In this document: positions 1-8,293 of the stretch, piece after piece | Numbering within the stretch: the stretch's first letter is position 1 | Layout: each line of letters opens with the position of its first letter | NCBI GenBank assembly: GCA_028277405.1 | Contig: JANQGH010000066.1 | Span: forward strand, 62,001-126,000 | Length of the DNA stretch: 64,000 nucleotides | Origin: Alphaproteobacteria bacterium | GTDB taxonomy: Bacteria; Pseudomonadota; Alphaproteobacteria; DSM-16000; Inquilinaceae | Reading direction: 5' to 3' | Notes under the pieces: generated by a model | Seen by the model: the letters and a program-made list of their open reading frames with translations, nothing else | Told to the model about the DNA's origin: nothing | Databases searched by the model: none | Made by a program: the position numbers and the translations under genes

Positions 1-1
1 A

Positions 2-1108
2 GGCGGCGGCCGCTATCGCTTCACGACCCATCGCGGCCACCGCGCCAACACCGCGCGAACCTTCCTGAAGCCGGCGCTTGCCACCGGCCGCCTTGCGCTG
101 GTGACCGACGCCACCGTCTTAGGCATCGAGATCGTCGACGGGCGGGCAACGGGCATCCGCCTGCGTCGCGGCGGCGTCGAAGGCAAGATCGCGGCCCGCG
201 CCGAACTGGTGCTGGCCGCCGGCACGGTAGGCTCGCCCCACATACTGATGCTGTCCGGCATCGGGCCGGGCGATGTGCTTCAGCAAGCGGGCGTTCCGGT
301 GCGCGTCGAACGTCCGGCCGTTGGGCAGAACCTGCAGGACCATGTCCTGGTCCGGGTCGAGCACGCCGCGCTGAAGCCGGGCCCGTTGTGGCGATTGCTG
401 CGCGCCGACCGGGCCGCTTTGGCCGTGGCGCGGGCGATGCTGTTCGGAACCGGCCCGGCATCGGTGTTTCCACTGCTGGTCGGTGGGTTCTTCAAGTCGG
501 ACCCGGCCCTGGACGAGCCCGATCTACAGGCCCACTTTTTGCCCGCGTTGACGAGCGCCACGGTGCGGATCAACCCGTTCAAGGCCCCCCCGGGCGCCGG
601 CGAGCGTGACGGCTTCTTCGCCAATGTGGCCCGCATGCGGCCGGACAGCCGGGGGCGCATTGCGCTCGCCTCGGCCGATCCCCTCACCGCGCCCCTGATC
701 TTCCCGAACTATCTGGACAGCGTGGCCGATCGCCAAGTGCTGCGTCAGGGTGTGCGCGTGCTGCGACACCTGTTTGCACAGCCGGCTTTCGAGCCCTATC
801 GGGGCCGCGAGCTGGCGCCGGGCGCCGAGGTGCAGTCCGACGACGAGATCGATGGCTGGATCGCCGAGACCGCCAGCACGCAATACCATCCGGTCGGCAC
901 CTGCCGCATGGGCGCTGATCCGGGGGCGGTCGTCGATGGCGATTTGCGGGTCCGCGGCATCGACGGTTTGCGCGTCGCCGACGCCTCGGTGATGCCGACG
1001 ATCACCAGCGCAAACACGCAAGCGCCGACGATGCTGATCGCAGAGATGGCGGCCCGAGCGATCCTGTCCGAAACGCCGAGGCCTGAGCAAACAGCTTCAG
1101 GCGCCTAG
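2..1108 (+). CDS. GMC-family FAD-dependent oxidoreductase (choline dehydrogenase-like), 5' end outside window
   Basis: The reading frame is open from base 2, so the gene begins before the window and only the last 368 residues are visible; the FAD-binding GxGxxG N-terminus is missing. What remains fits the glucose-methanol-choline oxidoreductase family. There is an 'ANTAR' stretch near the start, a 'GSPHILMLSGIG' motif, and the C-terminal active-site block HPVGTCRMG around visible residues 296-304. This is followed by 'VADASVMPTITSANTQAPT', with the second catalytic position (Asn) typical of alcohol-oxidising members. Such enzymes oxidise an alcohol and pass electrons to a quinone or oxygen. 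The substrate cannot be inferred: no betaine or transport genes are next to it. Family is secure, specific activity is not. Confidence 0.9.
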   Translation, partial: GGGRYRFTTHRGHRANTARTFLKPALATGRLALVTDATVLGIEIVDGRATGIRLRRGGVEGKIAARAELVLAAGTVGSPHILMLSGIGPGDVLQQAGVPVRVERPAVGQNLQDHVLVRVEHAALKPGPLWRLLRADRAALAVARAMLFGTGPASVFPLLVGGFFKSDPALDEPDLQAHFLPALTSATVRINPFKAPPGAGERDGFFANVARMRPDSRGRIALASADPLTAPLIFPNYLDSVADRQVLRQGVRVLRHLFAQPAFEPYRGRELAPGAEVQSDDEIDGWIAETASTQYHPVGTCRMGADPGAVVDGDLRVRGIDGLRVADASVMPTITSANTQAPTMLIAEMAARAILSETPRPEQTASGA

Positions 1109-1180
1109 TGACCGGCAGTCACGGCTTTCGCTAACTTAGGCGTTGTGACACCATGCCAACGCAAGGCGAAAGGGGGAGCC

Positions 1181-1606
1181 ATGTCGCTCGAGGACAACAA
1201 AGCGGCGTCTCGGCGCCAGATCATGCTGTGGCAATCGGGCAGTACCGACAGCGCGGAAGACGTTTTCACGTCGTCCTACGTCAATCATCAGGAGTCGGAT
1301 GTCGGGGGGCAGGGTCCCCGAGATCTTGCTGCCTTCAAGGATCTGATCGCCAGCTATCACGCCGCCTTTTCGGACTCTCAGGTCAAGGTGCTGACGCAGA
1401 TTGCCGAAGGCGACTTCGTCGCCACACGCTGGGAAATCACCGCCACCAACACCAGCGATTTTATCGACCTGGCCAAGGCAACCAACCGGCAGATGACCTG
1501 GACAGGCGTGCTGATCGATCGCTTTGAAGGCGGCAAGATCGCCGAAACCTGGGTCGACTGGGATCAGTACCGGTTCCTCAAGGAGTTGGGCCGGATATCG
1601 GACTGA
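1181..1606 (+). CDS. SnoaL-like / ester cyclase-family protein
   Basis: A 141-residue protein with the look of a SnoaL-like (NTF2-fold) polyketide-cyclase-type domain. It has an N-terminal helix, then 'VNHQ', a 'FSDSQVKVLTQIAEGDFVATRWEIT' strand region and the terminal 'GKIAETWVDWDQYRFLKELG' that these proteins share. The family covers cyclases, hydratases and many proteins with no known substrate. I chose the ATG at 1181 because AGGGGGAG lies just upstream; a GTG 36 bases earlier would add twelve residues with no motif. It stands alone between the oxidoreductase and the convergent accA, and its role is unknown. Confidence 0.75.
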   Translation: MSLEDNKAASRRQIMLWQSGSTDSAEDVFTSSYVNHQESDVGGQGPRDLAAFKDLIASYHAAFSDSQVKVLTQIAEGDFVATRWEITATNTSDFIDLAKATNRQMTWTGVLIDRFEGGKIAETWVDWDQYRFLKELGRISD

Positions 1607-1624
1607 TTGCGCCGGCGGCCGGCC

Positions 1625-2581
1625 TCAGGTCAGACCGTGCTGGCCCATTTCCAGGAACTTGTCGCGCCGGTGGGACCGCAAGGTCGCGCCGTCCAGGTGA
1701 CGTACCTCGGCCAGCGCGCGATCGATCGCCTCGCCGACCGAGGCGACAGCCTCGTCGCGGTAACGGTGCGCGCCGCCCATCGGCTCCGGAATCTCGGCAT
1801 CGATGACGCCGAGTTGCTTCAGGTCCTGGGCCGTCAGCCGCAGGGCCTGGGCCGCCTCGGCCGCCTGATCGGCGCTGCGCCATAGGATCGAGGCACAGCC
1901 TTCCGGCGAAATCACCGAGTAGACCGCATGTTCCATCATCAGGACGCGGTCGGCGGTGGCGATGGCGATGGCGCCGCCGGAGCCGCCTTCACCGATGATC
2001 ACTGAGACGAACGGAACCTCGACGCGCAGGCCGGTTTCGATGCACCGGGCGATCGCCTCCGCCTGCCCGCGCTCTTCCGACGCCACGCCGGGATAGGCGC
2101 CCGACGTGTCGACCAGGCTGATGATCGGCAGCTTGAACCGTTCGGCCATGACCATCAGGCGTTCCGCCTTGCGGTAGCCTTCGGGCTTGGCCATGCCGAA
2201 ATTGTGCCGCACCCGCTCTTCGGTGTCGCTGCCCTTTTCCTGGCCCAGCAGCATGACCGAATGGCCGCGAAACCGGCCGATGCCGCCGACGATCGCGCGA
2301 TCCTCCGCAAAGGCCCGGTCGCCGGCCAGCGGTGTGAATTCCTCGATCAACTCATTGACGTAGTCGTGAAAATGCGGGCGGTTCGGGTGGCGCGCGACCA
2401 GGACCTTCTGGGCCGGCGTTAGCTTCTCATAGGTCTGCCGCAGCAGACGATCGACCTTGGACTGCAGGCGCGCGACCTCGTCGGCGATGTTGATATCGCC
2501 GTCGTCGGACAGGTGCCGCAACTCCTCGATCTTGCCCTCAAGCTCGGCAATCGGCTTTTCGAATTCAAGGAAGGTCTGCAT
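1625..2581 (-). CDS. accA: Acetyl-CoA carboxylase carboxyltransferase subunit alpha
   Basis: AccA forms, with AccD, the carboxyltransferase that moves CO2 from carboxybiotin to acetyl-CoA, the committed step of fatty acid synthesis. The 318-residue product has the usual start 'MQTFLEFEKPIAELEGKIEEL' (first 20 residues diagnostic), the 'HPNRPHF' segment, the oxyanion-hole regions 'FGMAKPEGYRKA' and 'GEGGSGGAIAI', and the 'SPEGCASILW' block near the C-terminus. The longer frame beginning at 2608 is rejected because homologues start at MQTF. It is the last gene of the leftward set with xerD and malyl-CoA lyase; xerD-accA adjacency is common in Alphaproteobacteria. Confidence 0.97.
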   Translation of the reverse strand: MQTFLEFEKPIAELEGKIEELRHLSDDGDINIADEVARLQSKVDRLLRQTYEKLTPAQKVLVARHPNRPHFHDYVNELIEEFTPLAGDRAFAEDRAIVGGIGRFRGHSVMLLGQEKGSDTEERVRHNFGMAKPEGYRKAERLMVMAERFKLPIISLVDTSGAYPGVASEERGQAEAIARCIETGLRVEVPFVSVIIGEGGSGGAIAIATADRVLMMEHAVYSVISPEGCASILWRSADQAAEAAQALRLTAQDLKQLGVIDAEIPEPMGGAHRYRDEAVASVGEAIDRALAEVRHLDGATLRSHRRDKFLEMGQHGLT

Positions 2582-2689
2582 GCGGTGAAAAGCACTCCGT
2601 GGCGGCACCGGCGCCTAATAACACAGCCCGATGCCGCGATGGAGACAAAAGTCTCAAGCGGGCACCCCGTCCCGTCGGGACACGATTGA

Positions 2690-3667
2690 TTAGGCGGAGC
2701 CGATCCGTTCGGCCTTCTCGACCAGGTTCTCCGCCTGCTTGATGGAGGCAATGTCGATCAGCCGGCCGTCCAGGGAAACCGCGCCCTTGCCCTCCCGGGT
2801 CGCCTGCTCCATTGCCTCCAGGATGCGCTTGGCCTTCTCGACCTCGGCGTCGGACGGGCTGAAGACCTCGTTGGCCAGGGCGATTTGTGACGGGTGGATG
2901 GCCCACTTGCCCTCGCAGCCAAGCACGGCGGCGCGATTGGCCTGCGCCTTGAAACCGTCGGGGTCGGAGAAATCGCCGAACGGCCCGTCGACGGGACGCA
3001 GCCCGTTGGCACGGGCGGCAACCACCATCCGGGCGATGGCATAGTGCCACATGTCGCCCCAATGATAGTCGCGCGGGGCATCGCCATCCTTGTCGGTCAG
3101 GACACCGTACAGCGGATTGGGCCCGCCGATGACGGTCGTGCGTGCGCGTGTCGAGGCGGCATAGTCCGCGACGCCGAAATGCAGGCTTTCGATGCGCGGC
3201 GAAGCGGCCGCGATCTCGTTGACATTGGCCATGCCGAGCGCCGTCTCGATGATCAGTTCGAAGCCGAGCTTCTTCGTGCGCCCCATGGCCTGTTCGGCCT
3301 GGGTGACCAGCATGTCGACGGCGTAGATGTCCGACGCCGTGCCGACTTTCGGGATCATGATCAGGTCCAGCCTGTCGCCCGCCTGCTCGATCAGGTCGAT
3401 GACGTCGCGGTACATGTAATGCGTGTCGAGGCCGTTAATGCGCACAGACAGCGTCTTGTCGCCCCAGTCGATATCACGAATGGCCGCCACGGCGTTCTTG
3501 CGCGCCTGTTCCTTTTCGTCCGGGGCGACCGCGTCTTCGAGGTCCAGGAAGATCACGTCGGCGGCCGAGGTTGCCGCCTTTTCGAAGAGCTTCTCGTTAC
3601 TGGCCGGAACCGCCAGTTCGCTGCGGTTCAGGCGTGGCGTGACCTGTTCGACGATCGTGAAGCTCAT
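2690..3667 (-). CDS. mcl1: L-malyl-CoA / beta-methylmalyl-CoA lyase (HpcH/HpaI-CitE superfamily)
   Basis: A 325-residue protein very like the Rhodobacter-type malyl-CoA lyase, which reversibly cleaves malyl-CoA to acetyl-CoA and glyoxylate and beta-methylmalyl-CoA to propionyl-CoA and glyoxylate. It works in the ethylmalonyl-CoA pathway, serine cycle or glyoxylate assimilation. Visible family signatures are 'FLDLEDAVAPDEK', 'LSVRINGLDTHYMYRDVIDLIEQAG' (first 20), 'IMIPKVG', the metal-binding Glu in 'ELIIETALG', the Asp in 'FGVADYAAS', 'PVDGPFGDFSDP', 'GKWAIHPSQIALANEVF' and 'IDIASIKQAE'. The start at 3667 is preferred over the open frame reaching 3898: AGGAACC lies just before it and the extension is out-of-frame xerD sequence. 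It sits between xerD and accA. Confidence 0.93.
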   Translation of the reverse strand: MSFTIVEQVTPRLNRSELAVPASNEKLFEKAATSAADVIFLDLEDAVAPDEKEQARKNAVAAIRDIDWGDKTLSVRINGLDTHYMYRDVIDLIEQAGDRLDLIMIPKVGTASDIYAVDMLVTQAEQAMGRTKKLGFELIIETALGMANVNEIAAASPRIESLHFGVADYAASTRARTTVIGGPNPLYGVLTDKDGDAPRDYHWGDMWHYAIARMVVAARANGLRPVDGPFGDFSDPDGFKAQANRAAVLGCEGKWAIHPSQIALANEVFSPSDAEVEKAKRILEAMEQATREGKGAVSLDGRLIDIASIKQAENLVEKAERIGSA

Positions 3668-3758
3668 GAAGGTTCCTTTGACTTTGAAGACCGATTTCGT
3701 GTTCCGGAGCATGCGCTGTATGCGGCGATCGTCAAACGAAGTCAACGCCGCCGGATTG

Positions 3759-4772
3759 CTAGCGATCCCGCTTCGCCAGGGGATGGTGGGCCTCGACGAG
3801 AGCGGCCAGGCGCTCGCCCTGAACATGGGTGTAGATCTGGGTGGTTGAGATATCCGCATGGCCCAGCATTTTCTGGACGGAGCGCAGGTCCGCGCCATGG
3901 TTCAAAAGATGGGTGGCGAAGGCGTGGCGCAGGACGTGCGGGCTGACCTTGGCCGGGTCCAATCCGGCCTCGATCGACAGCGCCTTCAGAAGCTGGGCGA
4001 AACGCTGGCGGGTGAGATGACCGGCGCGGGCGGTTCTGGACGGAAACATGAACGGTGCCTGAACGGCCTCGCGCCCAACGACGAGAAACCGGTCGCGTAC
4101 GCCGAGATAGTCCGCCAAGGCAGCGCGCGCCGGGTCCGACAGGGGCACCAAACGTTCCTTGTTGCCCTTGCCGCGCACCATCAGCACCCGTCCGTCGCGC
4201 GCAATGGCCGACAATGGCAGACCGACCAGTTCCGACACCCGCAATCCCGTGGCGTAAAGGACCTCCAGCAGCGCCACCAGGCGCAGCCCCTCCGGCCGGC
4301 GATCCGGGTCCGCGGCCGTCCGCATCGCGGCAGACAGCAGGGCATCGACATCGTCCTCGGTCAGGATCTTGGGCAATGAACGGCCGATTTTGGGGCCATC
4401 AAGCGCCGAGGCCGGATCGTCCTGGCGCAAGCCTTCGGACAGGGCGAAGGCAAAAAACTGCCTGATGGCCGATAACCGCCGTGCAAGCGTGCGGGCAGCG
4501 ACATGCTTCCCGGTTTTCGAGCGCTCCAGATAGGCCCTCAGATCGTCGCCGGATGCCTCGACAATGGGCCGGGCGCGCTTCGTCGCCATGAACGCCGCCA
4601 GATCCTCCAGATCGCGGCGATAGGCGGCGACCGTGTTGGCCGACGCGCCTCGCTCCGCGACCAGCATGTCAAGAAACGACACCACCGTTTCGGGCAGGGG
4701 CGCCCTTGCCTTCGGCGGCCGACCGCGCCGGACGGCCCGGTCCTTCTTCGATGTGGATCTATCTGCCGGCAC
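3759..4772 (-). CDS. xerD: Tyrosine recombinase XerD
   Basis: XerD acts with XerC at dif to resolve chromosome dimers. The 337-residue protein has an N-terminal SAM-like core-binding domain (about residues 28-120) and a C-terminal catalytic domain. It carries the full tyrosine recombinase set: Arg178 in 'ATGLRVSEL', Lys202 in 'VRGKGNKERLVP', His279 and Arg282 in 'HVLRHAFATH', His305 in 'GHADIST' and nucleophile Tyr314 in 'QIYTHV'. The start is GTG at 4772. A basic stretch (residues 9-24) precedes the core. There is no att-like context or neighbouring mobile gene, and the chromosomal position next to accA favours a housekeeping XerD over an element integrase. XerC is not in the window. Confidence 0.95.
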   Translation of the reverse strand: MPADRSTSKKDRAVRRGRPPKARAPLPETVVSFLDMLVAERGASANTVAAYRRDLEDLAAFMATKRARPIVEASGDDLRAYLERSKTGKHVAARTLARRLSAIRQFFAFALSEGLRQDDPASALDGPKIGRSLPKILTEDDVDALLSAAMRTAADPDRRPEGLRLVALLEVLYATGLRVSELVGLPLSAIARDGRVLMVRGKGNKERLVPLSDPARAALADYLGVRDRFLVVGREAVQAPFMFPSRTARAGHLTRQRFAQLLKALSIEAGLDPAKVSPHVLRHAFATHLLNHGADLRSVQKMLGHADISTTQIYTHVQGERLAALVEAHHPLAKRDR

Positions 4773-4818
4773 GTTCTCGACCTGGCTTGGACCGTTTCTT
4801 GGACGACAAGAGCCTCGG

Positions 4819-5019
4819 CTACTGCGGTGTCGTCTCTACCTCGATGACCCGTTCGATCCGCTCTGGCTCAGGCCGATAATCGCCAAGGCCCAGATAGACG
4901 ACCAGGCCGATGACGGCCAGAATGATAATGCCGATCAACAGCTGGAACGCCCGTTTGCCGACGCCGGAAGACTGACGGTCGCCAAAGACGCTGCGGTTGC
5001 GATATCGTGCCAAGGTCAA
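4819..5019 (-). CDS. Small single-pass membrane protein
   Basis: A 66-residue protein with a basic N-terminus (about residues 5-24), one hydrophobic helix 'FQLLIGIIILAVIGLVVYLG' (about 25-44) and a short acidic C-terminal tail. It would sit in the inner membrane with its tail probably outside. No known domain is visible. It is the first gene of the leftward group with xerD (46 bases between stop and start), and it is divergent from aroK. The hydrophobic profile, ATG start and intergenic position support it as real; function unknown. Confidence 0.65.
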   Translation of the reverse strand: MTLARYRNRSVFGDRQSSGVGKRAFQLLIGIIILAVIGLVVYLGLGDYRPEPERIERVIEVETTPQ

Positions 5020-5111
5020 CCCCGTCGGGTAAATGTTGCCGTTTCGGTTTACCGCCGGTCTTTGGGCGGACTCGGGTTTGTGCTATTCAGCCCCGATGGT
5101 AAGTGTAAGGC

Positions 5112-5128
5112 GCGGCCGGCCCGGCCGC
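5112..5128. repeat. 17-bp GC-rich perfect palindrome upstream of aroK
   Basis: GCGGCCGG, one central C, then CCGGCCGC form a perfect inverted repeat ending 14 bases before the aroK start codon. It could be an operator or mRNA hairpin in the aroK leader, but such palindromes arise fairly easily in GC-rich DNA and there is no T tract to call it a terminator. Confidence 0.35.
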
Positions 5129-5142
5129 AATCACCGGGCCTC

Positions 5143-5706
5143 ATGACGATGAACCTAACGCTGAGCAGCAGCCTGCCCAAAACCGTGGTGTTGGTCGGCT
5201 TGATGGGTGCCGGGAAGAGTGCCATCGGGCGTCGGCTGGCCGCGCGGCTGGGCCGGCGCTTCGTCGATGCGGACCAAGAGATCGAGACCGCGGCCGGCTG
5301 TTCGATCGAAGACATCTTCGACGCCTATGGCGAAGCGGCGTTTCGCGATGTCGAACGAAGGGTGGTCGCGCGGCTGATGGACGAACCCATCCATGTCCTG
5401 TCCACGGGCGGCGGCGCCTTCATCGACCCCGAAACGCGCAAGCTGGTAAAGGAAAAGGGCATATCGCTGTGGCTGCGGGCCGATCTCGACCTGATGCTGG
5501 CGCGAACCAGCCGGCGCAACAACCGCCCGCTGCTGAAGAACGGCGATCCGCGCGAGATCCTTGAGCGGCTGATCGACGAGCGCTACCCGATCTATGCCGA
5601 AGCCGACGTCACGGTCGACAGCCAGGACGGGCCGCCCGATCTGACGGTGGAACGGGCGATCGACGGGCTGGAGGGTTTCTTGGCGAGGCAACCGGCCAAT
5701 GGCTGA
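5143..5706 (+). CDS. aroK: Shikimate kinase
   Basis: Phosphorylates shikimate with ATP, the fifth step of the shikimate pathway to chorismate. The 187-residue protein has the P-loop GLMGAGKS (residues 19-26), 'FVDADQEIE' for shikimate binding, 'FRDVERRVV', the 'STGGGAF' glycine triplet and the lid region 'RNNRPLLKNGDP'. The open frame runs upstream to 4633, but that part is antisense to xerD. ATG at 5143 is taken, with ATG 5149 two codons later equally possible; no strong ribosome binding site separates them. It is followed by aroB, the usual aroKB pairing. Confidence 0.95.
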   Translation: MTMNLTLSSSLPKTVVLVGLMGAGKSAIGRRLAARLGRRFVDADQEIETAAGCSIEDIFDAYGEAAFRDVERRVVARLMDEPIHVLSTGGGAFIDPETRKLVKEKGISLWLRADLDLMLARTSRRNNRPLLKNGDPREILERLIDERYPIYAEADVTVDSQDGPPDLTVERAIDGLEGFLARQPANG

Positions 5707-5766
5707 CCGCCGGCGCGGCACGGCACCATTGCAAATGCAAACTGGGCGAATATCTAAGCCACGACC

Positions 5767-6885
5767 ATGACGGAGATTGTAAGCGTGGCCCTTGGGTCGC
5801 GCAGCTATGACATTCATATCGGCCCAGGCTTGCTGGGCCGGGCCGGTGCACTGATCCGGGCTTTGGACGGCCGGACTATTCCGAAGCGCCTGCCGGTGAT
5901 CGTGGACGAGGCGATCGTGCCCCTGCACGCGCCGGCGGTCCGCGCTTCCCTGGCCGACGCGGGCTTCGAACCGGTGGTCATCCAGGTGCCGTCTGGCGAG
6001 GGATCAAAGTCTTTCACACAGTTGCAGCGCGTGCTGGATGCCCTGCTGGATGCCGGTATCGAACGCTCGACCATGCTCGTCGCATTGGGCGGCGGTGTGG
6101 TCGGCGATCTGGCCGGTTTCGCCGCCGCGATCGGCTTGCGGGGCATCGACTTCGTGCAGATCCCAACGACCTTGCTGTCGCAGGTCGACAGCTCCGTGGG
6201 CGGCAAGACCGGTATCAACAGCCGGCACGGCAAAAACCTGATCGGCGCGTTTCATCAGCCCCGCCTGGTGCTGGCGGACCTGGACACGCTCACGACCTTG
6301 CCGCAGCGCGAACGTCTGGCCGGCTATGCCGAAATCGTCAAATACGGCGCGATCGACCGGCCCGACTTCTTCACGTGGCTGGAAGCAAACGGCCAAAAGG
6401 CGCTGACCGGCGATGCACAGGCGCTGACCTACGCCATCAAAGAGAGTTGTACGGCCAAGGCCGAAACCGTGGCCGCCGATGAACTGGAAGCCGGTCGCCG
6501 CAGCCTCTTGAACCTGGGCCATACCTTCGGACATGCGCTGGAGGCGGAACTGGCCTATAGCGGCCGGCTGCTGCACGGCGAGGCGGTGGCCGTCGGCATG
6601 GTGATGGCCTTCGACCTTTCCGTTCGCCTGGGCCTGTGCCCCCCGGCGGACGCCGACAGGTTGCGCAGTCATCTCAGCGCCGTCGGGCTGCCGGTCGCGC
6701 TGCCGGACCATCCGGAAGGCGGCTGGCAAGTCGAACGGCTGCTGACCCACATGGCCAAGGACAAGAAGGTGAAGGACGGTCGGCTGACCCTCGTGCTGGT
6801 CCGTGGCATCGGCCAGGCCTTTCTGACCCGCGATGTCGCGGTTTCCGACCTTAGCGCCCAACTGGACCGGGCCATCGCCGCATGA
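5767..6885 (+). CDS. aroB: 3-dehydroquinate synthase
   Basis: Converts DAHP to 3-dehydroquinate, the second step of the shikimate pathway, using NAD and a divalent metal. The 372 residues match the family's usual length. Motifs include 'PSGEGSKS', 'LGGGVVGDLAGFAAA', 'IPTTLLSQVDSSVGGKTGIN', 'YAEIVKYG' with a metal-binding Glu, 'LNLGHTFGHALE' with metal-ligand His residues, and 'HGEAVAVGM'. Its TGA overlaps the next ATG (ATGA), so translation with the following corC-like gene is probably coupled. It follows aroK after 60 bases. Confidence 0.97.
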   Translation: MTEIVSVALGSRSYDIHIGPGLLGRAGALIRALDGRTIPKRLPVIVDEAIVPLHAPAVRASLADAGFEPVVIQVPSGEGSKSFTQLQRVLDALLDAGIERSTMLVALGGGVVGDLAGFAAAIGLRGIDFVQIPTTLLSQVDSSVGGKTGINSRHGKNLIGAFHQPRLVLADLDTLTTLPQRERLAGYAEIVKYGAIDRPDFFTWLEANGQKALTGDAQALTYAIKESCTAKAETVAADELEAGRRSLLNLGHTFGHALEAELAYSGRLLHGEAVAVGMVMAFDLSVRLGLCPPADADRLRSHLSAVGLPVALPDHPEGGWQVERLLTHMAKDKKVKDGRLTLVLVRGIGQAFLTRDVAVSDLSAQLDRAIAA

Positions 6886-8207
6886 CCGAAAGCGTGGCCG
6901 ATGGGACTTTTCCCTGGGACATCGTGCTCAGCGCCGTTGCGATCGTCCTCTTGCTGCTGATCTCCGGCTTCTTCTCCGGCTCCGAGACGGCGCTGACGGC
7001 CGCCAGCCGGGCGCGCATGCATCAGCTGGAAAAGGACGGCGACCGCAGGGCGCGCATCGTCAACCGTTTGCGCGAGCATAAGGAACGGCTGATCGGCGGC
7101 ATCTTGCTGGGCAACAATCTGGTCAACATCCTGGCCTCGGCCATGGCGACCAGCCTGCTGCTGACCCTGGTCGGCGAAGGGGCGGTCGTCCTGGCCACCC
7201 TGGTCATGACCCTGCTGGTGCTGATCTTCGCCGAGGTGCTGCCAAAAACCTACGCCATCCACCGGGCGGAAACGACCGCGCTGGTCGTCGCGCGCGTGTT
7301 GAGTGTGGTCATCGCGATCCTGGCGCCGATCACCAAGGGCATCACGCTGGTGGTCCGCGGCCTGCTGCGGCTGTTCGGGACCGACATTCGGGATGTCGGC
7401 GTCACCAACTATGTCGACGAGCTGCGCGGCGCCATTGAACTGCATCGCGGCCCGGAACTTGAGGTCGACGAAGAGCGGGCCATGCTGCGCTCGATCCTCG
7501 AACTCAGCGAGGTCGAGGTCTCCGAGATCATGACCCACCGCAGGAACGTGGTTGCCATCGACGCCGATCAATCGCCGGAAAACATCGTGGCCGACGTGAT
7601 CGAGAGCCCTTACACACGGCTGCCACTCTGGCGCGAAGACACCGACAACATCGTCGGCGTGCTGCACGCCAAGGACGTGCTGCGCGCCGTTCGCGCCGCC
7701 GGCGGCGAGGCCAGCAAGATCGTGGTCGAGGAAATCATCAAGACCCCGTGGTTCATTCCGGACACGACGACCCTGCGTGATCAGTTGCAGGCCTTTCGGG
7801 CGCGGCGCGGCCACTTCGCGCTTGTGGTCGACGAATATGGCAGCCTGCAGGGTGTCGTGACGCTTGAGGATATCCTTGAGGAAATCGTCGGCGAGATCGA
7901 CGACGAGTATGATCAGCCGGTCACCGGCATCACGCCGCAGCCGAACGGCAGCTATATCGTCGACGGCAGCGTGACGATCCGCGACCTGAACCGCCAGTTC
8001 GAATGGGACCTGCCGGACGACCAGGCGTCGACGATCGCGGGGCTGGTCCTGCACGAGGCGCAACGCATACCGCAAGTCGGCCAGATCTTCACCTTCTATG
8101 GTCTGCGGTTCGAGATCCTGCGACGTCAGCGCAACCAGATCGTCGCGCTGCGTCTGACCCCGCCGGCGAAGTCGGAGACCGGGGATGTGGCCGCGACGAC
8201 GGCCTAG
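6882..8207 (+). CDS. HlyC/CorC-family protein (CNNM/DUF21 domain plus CBS pair)
   Basis: A 441-residue inner membrane protein of the CNNM/CorC family, members of which are linked to Mg2+/Co2+ efflux. An N-terminal DUF21 domain (about residues 10-190) has several hydrophobic helices and the family motifs 'FFSGSETALTAASR' and 'EVLPKTYAI'. Two CBS domains (about 205-335) follow, with 'VVDEYGSLQGVVTLEDILEEIVGEI' (first 20), and then a C-terminal CorC_HlyC domain 'ANGSYIVDGS'-like region to 'VALRLTP'. It overlaps aroB by four bases; aroK-aroB-corC is a recurrent alphaproteobacterial order. The transported ion is inferred from family only. Confidence 0.9.
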   Translation: MTESVADGTFPWDIVLSAVAIVLLLLISGFFSGSETALTAASRARMHQLEKDGDRRARIVNRLREHKERLIGGILLGNNLVNILASAMATSLLLTLVGEGAVVLATLVMTLLVLIFAEVLPKTYAIHRAETTALVVARVLSVVIAILAPITKGITLVVRGLLRLFGTDIRDVGVTNYVDELRGAIELHRGPELEVDEERAMLRSILELSEVEVSEIMTHRRNVVAIDADQSPENIVADVIESPYTRLPLWREDTDNIVGVLHAKDVLRAVRAAGGEASKIVVEEIIKTPWFIPDTTTLRDQLQAFRARRGHFALVVDEYGSLQGVVTLEDILEEIVGEIDDEYDQPVTGITPQPNGSYIVDGSVTIRDLNRQFEWDLPDDQASTIAGLVLHEAQRIPQVGQIFTFYGLRFEILRRQRNQIVALRLTPPAKSETGDVAATTA

Positions 8208-8293
8208 CATGCATTGACAACCGGCCGTCGCACCGCACATCAGGGGGCGGCACTGCCAACCGCCCGCAAACCCCCTTTCAGCAAGGCCAAGCC

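Noticed and set aside
2620..2689. Hairpins (GTCCC/GGGAC and GAGAC/GTCTC) between malyl-CoA lyase and accA as a terminator
   Set aside because: Stems are only five bases, neither is followed by a T run, and the genes are codirectional and probably cotranscribed.
3759..4772. Tyrosine recombinase as sign of an integrated element
   Set aside because: Neighbours are housekeeping genes, no att-like repeats or tRNA end were seen, and the protein matches XerD.
6669..8240. 523-codon minus-strand open frame
   Set aside because: Antisense to aroB and the CorC-family gene; its Asp/Gln/Arg-rich composition reflects the opposite strand's codons.
8230..8290. GC-rich hairpin-like sequence after the CorC-family gene as a terminator
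   Set aside because: The best stem (GGGCGG/CCGCCC) is short, has no T tract directly after it and lies just before the next start codon.
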